Notes: generated from the letters alone by a model not told the origin. Positions 55,021 through 64,000 are shown, counted from the first letter of the stretch. The stretch: DNA of 64,000 nt from Morinoia aosen (GCA_030386875.1 CM059558.1:62001-126000), one strand, 5' to 3'. Numbers and translations: made by a program.

Positions 55021-57978
55021 CTTAATAACAGTGATCAAATTGAATTTGAAGCTGAAATCACAAACAATGAACGCGGCAATAAAGACCTAGAGACGAATAC
55101 CAAATGCCCTGCTAGACCTAAAAAATGCAATAACTCCACTAAAGATCTGCCTATTGAGCTAAATAACACCAAAATATTACACATAAATGCTCGCAGTCTC
55201 AATGGTAAAATGGATGACGTACGAGTAATGTTGATCACTAACGATATCGATATTTTATGCGTATCTGAAACATGGTTCGATTCACGAGTCGAAAGCTCAT
55301 ATCTCAGCATTGCCGGGTACACATTGTACCGTTATGACGGAGTCAAGAGTAATAGAGGTAGCGGTTCATGTTTCATCAAAGATGTCTACTCTACATCCTT
55401 ATTTCCGATAAAAGAAAAATGCGAAGACATAGAAATGGTTTGGCTCAATGTTCAGGTAAACAAACACAAGTCTTTCATTATCGGCAGTCTTTACAGACAT
55501 CCGTCAGCATCTCTACGTCCAACATTAGATTTCATTGAAAATACGTTTAAATTAATCTCTGCAGCCAAAAAATCTTTCTATATTTTCGGAGATTTTAACG
55601 TAGATCTGACAAATAAAAACAATAAGCTAAGCAAGATGCTGCACAGACTTAATCTTTCTCAAATGGTCCAAGAACCAACGCGAATTACCAACGCTTCCAA
55701 AACTCTTCTTGACCTAGCAATTACAAACAATCCCCAAGCAGTACTCAGTACAGAAATCTTACCGTCCTTTTCTGATCACCATTCGGTAGAATGCCAAATA
55801 AATATTGCAAAAGAGAAACAGAAATCTAGTTACATTTCATTTCGCATGAAAAACCACTACTCCCCTGAAATATTTCAAGAAAAGCTATTAGACAGATGGA
55901 GTGAATTTCAAGGCATGGAGAACACCGATGATGTCAATTTACAAGTTTCGCTTTTCAACGAAAATTTCGTATCGGCTCTTAACGAATGCGCACCTTTCAC
56001 TACGAAGAAAGTTAAGCCAAGAATTTCTAAATGGATAACAGATGAGATAAAACAGTTGAGCAGAGCTAAAAGAAATTTGCAGCGTGAGTACAAACTGAAT
56101 AAATCAGACAGTACGCGTCGAAAATTATGTAAAGATCATGAGAAGATCCTACGAAGAAAAGTTAAGGAAGCAAAACGGGACTACTTCCACGAAGAACTCT
56201 TGGCGGCAAAACAAAACCCAAAAAGAACTTGGGAAATCAGTAGAGAAGTTGCTCAGTATAAAAACTCGGAGTGCAAAAGCACTTTCGACAACCCCTCAAA
56301 AATGGCTAATGACTTTAATACTTTCTTCTCAAAAGTTGGCGAAGATGTTTTCAATGAAGTATCCAGGACAGTTTCAGACACATCTACAGGAGCAAATCCG
56401 AGCGATGTATCATCCCCAAATAGTAGAAACAAATGGAGACCAAAGCCGGTTAGCGTCATAGAGTTACGAAAAATCTTATACTCACTAAAGAATACCAAAG
56501 CGACTGGACATGATGGCATAAGCCTCCAACATATAAAAGACAGCTTCCCTGTCACAGCACCCCTCATTCGTTTGATAATAAATACATCTATAGCCACAAA
56601 CAAGTTTCCCGACCAATGGAAATTATCCATTATTAAGCCATTACATAAATCTGGTGATATCGACATAGCGTTAAACTACAGACCAATCAGTCTCCTGCCT
56701 GTTATGTCCAAAATATTAGAAAAAGTAATAACAAACCAGCTCTCGTCTTACATAGACGAGTCACATCTACTGCATCGCAATCAATATGCTCACAGAAGGA
56801 ATACCAGTACTCAGGACGCCCTGTTAAACATAACAGAAAAAATTTACAATGATATTGACCAAAAAAAATTAACTCTCTTACTATTGCTTGATCTCTCCAA
56901 AGCTTTCGACAGTGTTGAGCATAAGAAACTTCTACAAAAAATTTCAAACCTCAGAATTCACACTCAATGGTTTGAAAGCTACCTACTAAACTGCTCTCAT
57001 GCAGTGTGCTTGAATAACAAAATGTCATCATTCATACCAAACAATTTTGGCGTTCCTCAAGGTTCAATCATCGGCCCGCTCTTATTTTCAATCTTCATCA
57101 ATGATTTCCCCACCATGCCGGCAAACACAAAAATCTCAATGTATGCTGACGACGTACAAATTGCCATGACAAGCTCAACAGCAGATTTAAAAGAAACACA
57201 AGCCAACGCTGAAAACCTTCTGAGAAACCTCAAATTGTGGTATGACCATAATGGCCTCAAACTTAACGCAAGTAAAACGCAATGCATTATTTTTGGATCA
57301 CAGAATGCGACTAAAAATTTAACACCATTCAAGCTAACATTTGGAGACGATACAATTGAACCAGTAGAGACGGTAAAAAATCTGGGTGTTTGGTTTGACA
57401 AAAATATGACTTTCAATTCACACGTCGAAACAATGTGCAACAAAATAAACGGAACCTTAATGTTCTTTCATCGCATTAAGAACACACTTGACGAAAAATC
57501 TAGATTGTTAGTGATTCAGTCTTTAGTTTTATCGCGCCTGGACTACTGCAGTCTTGTATGGGGAAATTTACCTCAATATCGTCAGGAAGAGTTGCAAAAA
57601 TGTCTAAACTTCGCCGCCAAAGTGGTGTGCAAAGGAAATTTCAATAAATACGATCATGTCACCCCTCTTTTAAGAAAACTCGACTGGATCCCAATACCGA
57701 ACAGATTCATGATCCAAAAAGCTCGACGAGTGTTCTCCTCTCTGTACCTCCCCCAAAGTAATGCAGAGGTGGTAAAAATTTTTCCATCTAATATCCCAAA
57801 CAAAAAACCAAATCGGAGGAATGATGTTTTAGTCAGTTACCGTTCATCTAACGTGGGACAAAAAGCTCTCTCAGTTTCTGGAGCTTTTTTGTGGAACAAG
57901 CTTCCCCAGCATATCAAAAACTCTAAAACTGTAAAAGAATTTAGAGTAAATGTGTCACGTCATTTTGCATCTCTATAG
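55021..57978 (+). CDS. LINE ORF2: APE endonuclease and reverse transcriptase (CR1/L2-type)
   Basis: This is in the same frame as ORF1, with no further stop until TAG at 57976-57978. The first ATG is 55210, but the endonuclease begins earlier (KILHINARSL), so a normal ATG start would lose its first motif. Endonuclease motifs are SETWF, IIGSLYRHP, FGDFNVDL and SDHHSVE. RT motifs are KATGHDGISL, NYRPISLLP, LLDLSKAFDSVEHK, FGVPQGSIIGP and SMYADDVQI (catalytic YADD), then KNLGVWFDKNMTF and the C-terminal LRKLDWIPIPNRF region common in L2/CR1-group LINEs. It would nick target DNA and copy the RNA at the nick. No frameshift or nonsense codon is seen within it, so the element looks young. Confidence 0.9.
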   Translation, partial: LNNSDQIEFEAEITNNERGNKDLETNTKCPARPKKCNNSTKDLPIELNNTKILHINARSLNGKMDDVRVMLITNDIDILCVSETWFDSRVESSYLSIAGYTLYRYDGVKSNRGSGSCFIKDVYSTSLFPIKEKCEDIEMVWLNVQVNKHKSFIIGSLYRHPSASLRPTLDFIENTFKLISAAKKSFYIFGDFNVDLTNKNNKLSKMLHRLNLSQMVQEPTRITNASKTLLDLAITNNPQAVLSTEILPSFSDHHSVECQINIAKEKQKSSYISFRMKNHYSPEIFQEKLLDRWSEFQGMENTDDVNLQVSLFNENFVSALNECAPFTTKKVKPRISKWITDEIKQLSRAKRNLQREYKLNKSDSTRRKLCKDHEKILRRKVKEAKRDYFHEELLAAKQNPKRTWEISREVAQYKNSECKSTFDNPSKMANDFNTFFSKVGEDVFNEVSRTVSDTSTGANPSDVSSPNSRNKWRPKPVSVIELRKILYSLKNTKATGHDGISLQHIKDSFPVTAPLIRLIINTSIATNKFPDQWKLSIIKPLHKSGDIDIALNYRPISLLPVMSKILEKVITNQLSSYIDESHLLHRNQYAHRRNTSTQDALLNITEKIYNDIDQKKLTLLLLLDLSKAFDSVEHKKLLQKISNLRIHTQWFESYLLNCSHAVCLNNKMSSFIPNNFGVPQGSIIGPLLFSIFINDFPTMPANTKISMYADDVQIAMTSSTADLKETQANAENLLRNLKLWYDHNGLKLNASKTQCIIFGSQNATKNLTPFKLTFGDDTIEPVETVKNLGVWFDKNMTFNSHVETMCNKINGTLMFFHRIKNTLDEKSRLLVIQSLVLSRLDYCSLVWGNLPQYRQEELQKCLNFAAKVVCKGNFNKYDHVTPLLRKLDWIPIPNRFMIQKARRVFSSLYLPQSNAEVVKIFPSNIPNKKPNRRNDVLVSYRSSNVGQKALSVSGAFLWNKLPQHIKNSKTVKEFRVNVSRHFASL

Positions 57979-58340
57979 ACCTGCAGCATTTCGGTGTGAA
58001 TTTCCCATTTACGAGAAATTTTAATTTTCCTGAAATTTCTGTTAGAAAATTAGAAACTATTTCATTTTACGTTTGCTAAGCCATTCGTGCATTCATCTTA
58101 ACTATTTCTGTCGACAATAATGAGCACCCCAGCCGTGAGTTCAATACAGCAGAATGAACGTTTTTTCCATAATTAGGAGTATTTCCTCATCTTTATTTTG
58201 TTATTTTTTCTTCTCTGTGTTAATATTTAACATCCGTATGGAAAACATACTCTGAAATACATTTTGTGTGTACACCAATATACAGGTTTATAAATGTGAG
58301 GATTGTGCAAAGTTTATAATGAAATAAATTCTGGCTAACG
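57979..58340 (+). other. LINE 3' UTR
   Basis: About 360 bp of T-rich non-coding DNA after ORF2. An aataaa near 58323 is followed by 'ttctggctaacg'. No poly(A) or clear short tandem tail marks the end, so the boundary is approximate. Confidence 0.45.
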
Positions 58341-58539
58341 TTGTCTCGTTATTTCAAAATCATTCTCGAAGATGTTTTCAATCGATTTCGGCAGAGCTGG
58401 GGGAAGGGTTAATTTAAGCATTTTCATTTAGTCTTTTAATATTTTTCCGTGCGTTCAGTACACACCAGCACTAAACTTTAAAATCGAAAAAAACTGTTAA
58501 TTTCTGTTATCAAAATGATCACTTTGGACCATTGCTTAA
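58341..58539. other. Unassigned sequence
   Basis: Short interval between the LINE and the LTR-like promoter; nothing recognised. Confidence 0.4.
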
Positions 58540-58720
58540 TCTACCTATATACGGGCACGTATATCTGTATTCGGTACCGTGTCTATAAAAGCCGTGATTG
58601 TCGAGGCTTAGTTGCTCATTCTTAGTCTGCTCTCCCTGCCGACAACATCTGACAATAAATCCACCCAAGCCTACCACCGGAGTTTTCATCTACCTGCGTA
58701 GGCCGCACATTTTGGTGGCA
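58540..58720 (+). promoter_or_regulatory. LTR-like promoter and leader remnant
   Basis: A TATA-like tataaaag (near 58585) is followed by 'cttagttgctcattcttag' initiator-type words, an aataaa (58656) and 'ccgcaca tttTGGTGGCACAG'. This order (TATA, start, polyadenylation signal, CA end, then a TGG-type primer-binding site) is that of an LTR and leader. The following 90-codon ORF (58762-59034) has no identifiable domain. No second LTR is present in the window. Confidence 0.35.
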
Positions 58721-60096
58721 CAGTCTGTGGTTACCTGAACTCACATTCGCATAAGTGTTAAGTGGATATCAAGTGTCCAGTACAGACATTTTCGAAGAAT
58801 AAACTCCCGATGTGTACCGGCGGAAACAATCAACTCTGGCAACCGCAGGAAACAACTATCGTGTTTGGAATAAGTGTACCGAAAGAAGTATTACAAGAAG
58901 CCTACTGCCAATTTACAGTGTTCCTGAACCTTGATTCCCCGTTGCGTACACGTATTTTGGTGTATGAAGCCGGAGACGACATCGAGCTAGTATTCGAGGT
59001 CAAAATCGCTGCATTTCCAGCAAATATCGAGTGAAGAAACAATTTCTACATCTGCAAGTGATACATCAGTGGAGTGACCAACAACAATTTAATTTGTGTT
59101 GAGATAAATTACTACGATTGCATCAATAACAGTACCAGGGTAATTTGTGTCAAAAACAGTACGAGTGTAAATTGCATCATTAACTGTACCAGTGAAGTGA
59201 CACGTACTTTCATTTTAAAAGTGTAAATTCTTCAACGTGGTGCACAGTATCAACGCAGTATCATCTTGCTGTACCAGCCGACATCATTGTCTGCACCTCA
59301 TCACAGCATTGCCGCACCCCACCCCATCATTGCCTGCAAACGACGTGAGCAGCCGTTGTCATCTTTGTTTTCAGATAAGTCTTTCTGAAAAGAATTATTT
59401 TTCTGTTTCTAGATGCAAGTGAGCTCGGTCTCAAGCAGCTTATTTTTTGTCGCAATTCCTGCCGCGGATTTCTTTTTGCCGTGCCCATTTCCCGTATAGC
59501 TCTGCAATCTGTAGGCATCAGTCTCAGTCTGTGCATTGTGAGAGACACAGCCGTGTCCGACGAATCTGGAATTAGCTGATTTACCAACTATTTACCTTCA
59601 ATTATCGTCGTAAGTTTCAGATTTTTTATAATAGAATAGGAGTGTTAGTGGAAGTGTCTGAAACACTTTGATGTTAATTTTTGAAGCTTTACATTGATAT
59701 AAATTCACGTTCTTTTGCTGTGAAGCAGCGATTTTTTTTTACGCCTTGTCGAGAGCTTTATCGTGAGCTGAAGCAGTCACGTGTGCACTGTGTGATATTA
59801 TTGACCAGTCACAAGTCTTATTGTGGTGCTAAAAATTTTAATTTTCAGGTTTAGTGACGCTATTTCTTGTTTTTCATTGAGAGTATTGGTGATAAAGTAC
59901 TGATTTTATTGCTGTGGTTCTTTAACGTGTGTAATTAATTAATTTTTGTGTGTTCTAACTGCTTTTTCGGTGTTTATTATCATTCTCGGAGTACGACATT
60001 AATTTTTGATTGAATTTTAACTGAATTCTGGTATTGAATTGTTGACTTTTAGTGATATAGGGAAATTTTTGGTTTGATGATTAGGAAATCGAATAC
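58721..60096. other. Unassigned sequence upstream of a short acidic ORF
   Basis: It holds the 90-codon ORF mentioned above and a weak repeat of 'gcatcaataacagtaccag'-like words at 59118-59195. No recognised gene or transposon. Confidence 0.4.
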
Positions 60097-60291
60097 ATGT
60101 CCGATTATTTTGACAGTGATGAGGAAGTAGTTCGAACAGAGGCTACGGTAACTAAATTCGGACGTATTTCTAAACCTAGAGTAACTAGTGTGACCCAAGT
60201 ACCGACCATGACGACCCCAACCACAGCAGGGCCTAGTTCTAGTGTTCCTGGTAATGTTAACACGACACAACTTGCACCTGCACACATCTAA
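60097..60291 (+). CDS. Short acidic/Ser-Thr-rich ORF interrupted by a PLE insertion
   Basis: ATG at 60097 encodes MSDYFDSDEEVVRTEATVTK, then FGRISKPRVTSVTQ and a Thr/Pro/Ser-rich stretch. At 60278 the PLE fragment begins and the frame ends three codons into it (60291). It looks like the natural N-terminus of a longer protein, either the first exon of a host gene or a retroelement Gag, cut by the PLE. No family assignment is possible. Confidence 0.4.
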   Translation: MSDYFDSDEEVVRTEATVTKFGRISKPRVTSVTQVPTMTTPTTAGPSSSVPGNVNTTQLAPAHI

Positions 60292-61151
60292 GTTTTGCTT
60301 TTTGCAAAGTCTGACAATAAATAAAATAGCAAGGATAGTCGCTTTTAAAAGACCCATTATCAGTTAGTCGTTTAATAAATAGAAGAACCTAAAATGATAT
60401 ATAAAATTGAACGTTTCGACTGCAGGAGTCATCTTCAGCATTAACAAGATCTATGGAAGACAAAAAATACATTTTATTGAAAATAAGTGCAATGGTAAAA
60501 ACAAATAAAAAGAAGTGGACGAAAAAGGATGGAGAACAATACTAACATGCTATTAACAGAGGGAATGACGATTCAGTTTCATTTAAAATAGGTTTGTCTT
60601 TCATGATAAAAAGAGATTCTAAAATACGAAGGTCTGATTGACTAGATGTGGTTCCTATTATCTGGAAGTTGTCCAAGCGGACTAGCTGGTCGCACTTCTC
60701 GGCATGAGTGCGTACCGAAGAGTGAGGGGGAGAGGCAAGGGGATTATTGGTTCGGAAGCTCCTTCCAGCATGCTCCGCCACACGAATATGGAGGGCCCTT
60801 TTTGTGGACCCAACATATTCCGACGCACACAGTGCGCAACAGTATTTGTAAACGACGTGCGAAAGCAATGCTTTAGGGAGCTTATCTTTGTAGTGAAAAA
60901 AAGAATTAATTTTATATCTGTTCAACAATATAATCCGAAAATTGATATGCGTAAAATGTTTAGCTAACAATGAAAGTATCTCTTTCTTGAGTTTCTCGAA
61001 TTGGTATCCAAAATAGGGCAATCAGAAGTAAAAATCCTTCTTTCCCACAGTTGTTATAGGCAATCGGTTATGAAACCTGACATTTAAAAATTTCTTCATG
61101 GCAGAATCTATTAATCTGGATGGGAAGCCATTATTGTGAAAGAATTGCCGC
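60278..61151 (-). mobile_element. Penelope-like element, inverted 3' fragment with pseudo-LTR
   Basis: 874 bp matching 61861-62734 in inverse orientation without any length change (paired positions sum to 123012). On the minus strand it encodes the C-terminal part of the PLE protein, including CALCASEYVGSTKRALHIRV (GIY-YIG endonuclease), to the stop at 60542, then the pseudo-LTR with a hammerhead-like core. A TGA replaces a Cys codon just before LPYFGYQ, near 61022. Inverted partial copies beside a direct copy are typical of PLE insertions. Confidence 0.88.
60410..60442 (-). ncRNA. Hammerhead-like motif in the inverted pseudo-LTR
   Basis: The reverse complement reads CTGAAGA, then TGACTCCTGCAGTC (GACU can pair with AGUC), then GAAACGTT, identical to 62574-62602. 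Hammerhead ribozymes are established features of PLE pseudo-LTRs. Activity here is inferred from the motif only. Confidence 0.5.
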
Positions 61152-61186
61152 AAAACGTTGACGTTGACGTTTGTTCAATTGACGTT
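61152..61186. other. Junction filler between inverted and direct PLE copies
   Basis: The words gacgttgacgtt and tttgttcaatt are repeated here. They are copied from the sequence that begins the direct copy (gacgttgttcaatt at 61187). This pattern of short templated insertions is characteristic of end joining during retroelement insertion. Confidence 0.6.
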
Positions 61187-62470
61187 GACGTTGTTCAATT
61201 GGGTAACGCTGATAAACTTTTTATGGCTTCTTTTGACGTAGAAAACTTGTTTACTAACATACCGCTGCAGGAGACAATTGAAATTTGTTTGCACTATTTA
61301 TTCGCTCAAACTGATTCAGTCATCGGTTTAACTAGGGCATTGTTTAAAACTTTATTGCAGCTCTCCGTCATGAATTCTTTCTTTTTATTTGACAATGTTT
61401 TTTACAGACAATTAGATGGTTTAGGAATGGGGCTCCCCTTAGGGCCGACTTTTGCCAATATATTCATGTCCTTCCACGAACAGCAATGGTTGAGTCAGTG
61501 CCCTGTAGAGTACAAACCTGTGTTCTATAGACGTTATATTGATGACACATTTATTTTATTCCGCGATAGCTCACACAGTAAGCATTTTTTGAAGTACTTA
61601 AATTCCCAACATCCAAATATTAAATTTACAATGGAAGTTGAAGCTGCTGATTGTCTCCCGTTTTTAGATTGCACAATTACGCGCCACAATGGCAAATTTC
61701 AGAGCTCTGTCTATCGTAAGCCAACTTTTACTGTGCTAGGGACCAGCTTTTACAGTTTTTGTAATTTTAACTTTAAGATCAATAGTGTTAAAACATTGTT
61801 ATGCAGGGGTTATAATGTCTGTTCAAATTTTTATGCATTTCACTGTGAAATGGAATTTTTGCGGCAATTCTTTCACAATAATGGCTTCCCATCCAGATTA
61901 ATAGATTCTGCCATGAAGAAATTTTTAAATGTCAGGTTTCATAACCGATTGCCTATAACAACTGTGGGAAAGAAGGATTTTTACTTCTGCTTGCCCTATT
62001 TTGGATACCAATCCGAGAAACTCAAGAAAGAGATGCTTTCATTGTTAGCTAAACATTATACGCATATCAATTTTCGGATTATATTGTTGAACAGATATAA
62101 AATTAATTCTTTTTTTCACTACAAAGATAAGCTCCCTAAAGCATTGCTTTCGCACGTCGTTTACAAATACTGTTGCGCACTGTGTGCGTCGGAATATGTT
62201 GGGTCCACAAAAAGGGCCCTCCATATTCGTGTGGCGGAGCATGCTGGAAGGAGCTTCCGAACCAATAATCCCCTTGCCTCTCCCCCTCACTCTTCGGTAC
62301 GCACTCATGCCGAGAAGTGCGACCAGCTAGTCCGCTTGGACAACTTCCAGATAATAGGAACCACATCTAGTCAATCAGACCTTCGTATTTTAGAATCTCT
62401 TTTTATCATGAAAGACAAACCTATTTTAAATGAAACTGAATCGTCATTCCCTCTGTTAATAGCATGTTAG
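61187..62470 (+). CDS. Penelope-like element protein, 5'-truncated copy (RT and GIY-YIG)
   Basis: The PLE frame enters at VVQLGNADKLFMASFDVENL and is open to TAG at 62468-62470; an ATG at 61136 in the inverted fragment happens to be in frame. RT motifs visible are FDVENLFTNIPL, GLGMGLPLGPTFANIF, RRYIDDTFILF (catalytic YIDD) and CLPFLDCTI. The C-terminus carries a GIY-YIG-type endonuclease with the PLE cysteine pair: CCALCASEYVGST, R and EH downstream. The N-terminal third is missing, but the rest appears intact. Its start is identical to the end of the window (63889-64000), showing that the copies are in tandem. Confidence 0.9.
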   Translation, partial: DVVQLGNADKLFMASFDVENLFTNIPLQETIEICLHYLFAQTDSVIGLTRALFKTLLQLSVMNSFFLFDNVFYRQLDGLGMGLPLGPTFANIFMSFHEQQWLSQCPVEYKPVFYRRYIDDTFILFRDSSHSKHFLKYLNSQHPNIKFTMEVEAADCLPFLDCTITRHNGKFQSSVYRKPTFTVLGTSFYSFCNFNFKINSVKTLLCRGYNVCSNFYAFHCEMEFLRQFFHNNGFPSRLIDSAMKKFLNVRFHNRLPITTVGKKDFYFCLPYFGYQSEKLKKEMLSLLAKHYTHINFRIILLNRYKINSFFHYKDKLPKALLSHVVYKYCCALCASEYVGSTKRALHIRVAEHAGRSFRTNNPLASPPHSSVRTHAEKCDQLVRLDNFQIIGTTSSQSDLRILESLFIMKDKPILNETESSFPLLIAC

Positions 62471-62734
62471 TATTGTTCTCCATCCTTTTTCGTCCACTTC
62501 TTTTTATTTGTTTTTACCATTGCACTTATTTTCAATAAAATGTATTTTTTGTCTTCCATAGATCTTGTTAATGCTGAAGATGACTCCTGCAGTCGAAACG
62601 TTCAATTTTATATATCATTTTAGGTTCTTCTATTTATTAAACGACTAACTGATAATGGGTCATTTAAAAGCGACTATCCTTGCTATTTTATTTATTGTCA
62701 GACTTTGCAAAAAGCAAAACTTAGATGTGTGCAG
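62471..62734 (+). repeat. PLE pseudo-LTR
   Basis: Non-coding sequence between the stop of one PLE copy and the coding start of the next. It contains aataaaatg, the hammerhead-like core and aataaa-type words. It is present inverted at 60278-60541. The next copy's ORF starts inside it (ATG at 62655). Confidence 0.8.
62574..62602 (+). ncRNA. Hammerhead-like motif in the PLE pseudo-LTR
   Basis: CTGAAGA at 62574-62580, a possible stem GACT/AGTC around CCTGC, then GAAACGTT. The order and spacing match the conserved hammerhead core reported from PLE pseudo-LTRs, where self-cleavage is thought to process tandem transcripts. Stem I and stem III have not been verified by folding. Confidence 0.55.
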
Positions 62735-64000
62735 TTACCTTCGCCGCTGCTATGGCGTGGATAGTTTACGCTTGTACAGAAGATTTGAAAACTGTTCTCG
62801 GAAGCTCTCCAAAGTGAGGCTTGATGTGAAGTTTTTAGAGACTTGCAAGATATACGACACTGTGCCGAAATTTCTTCGCTTCAAACTGTATAAGAAGTCA
62901 TTAATGTCATCGCACTTCTACACCACTTGGCAATTAAAACTCCTTGTGAACGAGATCTCTGTGAAAAAGAGGGCCCTTGTTAAATTGACAGCTGATGTTG
63001 AGGCCCTGAAACTATCTTTGCGCTCCAGATTTCCGTTCATAACTTCCTTATTGATTATGCACCACGTTAATCAAACAACCCTGGCCTTCGTGACTACTAC
63101 AGAATTGACCCACGAGAAGAAGCTCAAAAGTCTTGGCATCCACAGCAAGGTCCAGCCCTGCGATCCATCTAAAGTGGTTTTTAACTTCAGTTCCGTGTCG
63201 CTGTCTGCGCGCCTTACATATTTGCTTGCATTCGGCTTAGATTTTTGTTTACCGGTGTATAAGTTAGATTTTTTAAAATATTTTTTATGTTTTGAGAAAC
63301 TTGCTGTTAGCCTCAAGTCCATCGAACCGAGCAAGTTTTCCGTAATCAAAAATCAACTAAAAACCGTAGCTCATAAATACTTTTATAATTTCAAGCCTTA
63401 TAAAATATTTTCCTGTATATTTAGCAGAGATGATATTGCACTTTTAAAGAAGCTAGCCTTAAACAAAACCTTAGTTGTCTCGAGTCCGGATAAAGGTAGG
63501 GGAGTTGTCATAGTTGACCGTGATAAATATATACATAGTATGAAAAAAATTATTTCTGATCAAACTAAGTTTGCAGTAATAACAGATCCTATAACTAAAT
63601 TCACCACTAGTATCGAAGACAAAATTAATAACTTTCTACGTAAACTGAAAAAATTAGGTTTGATCTCTGATGAACTCTGCAGGACGCTACTGGTGTCTGG
63701 AAGTGCTCCAGGGGTTTTGTATGGCTTACCAAAGATCCACAAACCAGACTTCAGTGTGAACTTTCCGTTTAGGCCTATTTTTGCGTCATATCGCACCCCT
63801 AGCTTCAACCTTGCGAAGTTTTTAGTTCCTATTTTAACTCCATTCACCGGTAACGAGTATACTGTGGATAATTCGCAGTCTTTTGTCAATGACGTTGTTC
63901 AATTGGGTAACGCTGATAAACTTTTTATGGCTTCTTTTGACGTAGAAAACTTGTTTACTAACATACCGCTGCAGGAGACAATTGAAATTTGTTTGCACTA
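62655..64000 (+). CDS. Penelope-like element protein, N-terminal 448 codons (runs off the window)
   Basis: ATG at 62655 opens a frame without stops to the window end. It starts MGHLKATILAILFIVRLCKK, continues through SYLRRCYGVDSLRLYRRFE, then the PLE N-terminal landmarks SSPDKGRGVVIVDRDKY, APGVLYGLPKIHKP and FRPIFASYRTPS, and enters the RT palm at FMASFDVENLFTNIPL. Together with the downstream part seen in the preceding copy, the family protein would be about 830 residues. Initiation inside the pseudo-LTR is plausible but could also be at a later codon. This may be the full-length copy of the tandem pair. Confidence 0.85.
   Translation, partial: MGHLKATILAILFIVRLCKKQNLDVCSYLRRCYGVDSLRLYRRFENCSRKLSKVRLDVKFLETCKIYDTVPKFLRFKLYKKSLMSSHFYTTWQLKLLVNEISVKKRALVKLTADVEALKLSLRSRFPFITSLLIMHHVNQTTLAFVTTTELTHEKKLKSLGIHSKVQPCDPSKVVFNFSSVSLSARLTYLLAFGLDFCLPVYKLDFLKYFLCFEKLAVSLKSIEPSKFSVIKNQLKTVAHKYFYNFKPYKIFSCIFSRDDIALLKKLALNKTLVVSSPDKGRGVVIVDRDKYIHSMKKIISDQTKFAVITDPITKFTTSIEDKINNFLRKLKKLGLISDELCRTLLVSGSAPGVLYGLPKIHKPDFSVNFPFRPIFASYRTPSFNLAKFLVPILTPFTGNEYTVDNSQSFVNDVVQLGNADKLFMASFDVENLFTNIPLQETIEICLH

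Noticed and set aside
58762-59034. 90-codon ORF as a retrotransposon Gag
   Set aside because: It follows an LTR-like leader but has no zinc knuckle or other Gag hallmark and no continuation.

Overview
The window reads as transposon-dense, AT-rich arthropod nuclear DNA, most likely from an insect with a large genome. The evidence is spliced PIF/Harbinger genes with canonical GT-AG introns, a BEL/Pao LTR retrotransposon, a hAT element, deleted mariners, CR1/L2-type LINEs and a Penelope-like element (PLE). There is no sign of prokaryotic gene organisation. The species cannot be named from the sequence, and I found no tRNA, rRNA or CRISPR.

1-19,075 is a nest of DNA transposons. A PIF/Harbinger element (at least 1651-14443) carries two genes on opposite strands. 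These are a transposase (exons 1773-2156 and 12326-13096, +) and a MADF-BESS partner (exons 14331-13960 and 3061-2690, -). Each has one exon inside the intron of the other, and each carries one nonsense codon. A BEL element with nearly identical 1.58-kb LTRs (3505-12254) sits in the intron sequence they share. Two near-identical hAT copies in opposite orientation flank all of this: 1-1650 (truncated by the window edge) and 14444-19067 (complete, with 8-bp target duplications).

19-37 kb has no intact genes. It holds two internally deleted mariners, several hairpins, an unnamed dispersed family here called A (about 350-400 bp, both orientations, about eleven full or partial copies), smaller families B-E, and two large minisatellites: a 19-bp unit at 27.5-28.4 kb and a 60-bp unit at 30.9-32.3 kb. 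37-39 kb is a 5'-truncated LINE on the minus strand. 39-42 kb has a foldback and a 30-bp minisatellite. 42.2-50.9 kb may be a second, decayed Harbinger-like element, with a matching transposase exon on + and a short spliced gene of unknown identity on -.

52-58 kb contains a possible 44-codon secretory or membrane peptide gene. Beside it lies the most interesting element, a CR1/L2-type LINE. Its first ORF has a degenerate SGNH-like region and an OTU-type cysteine protease domain. It is followed, in the same frame and after a single TGA, by an endonuclease-reverse transcriptase ORF that has no ATG before its endonuclease domain.

58.5-60.3 kb has a weak LTR-like promoter and a short acidic ORF. 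60.3-64 kb is a Penelope-like element: an inverted fragment, a 5'-truncated plus-strand copy with RT and GIY-YIG domains, a pseudo-LTR with a hammerhead-like motif, and the start of another plus-strand copy whose reading frame runs off the window. The window is best read as successive insertions of transposons, with at most one or two candidate host genes.
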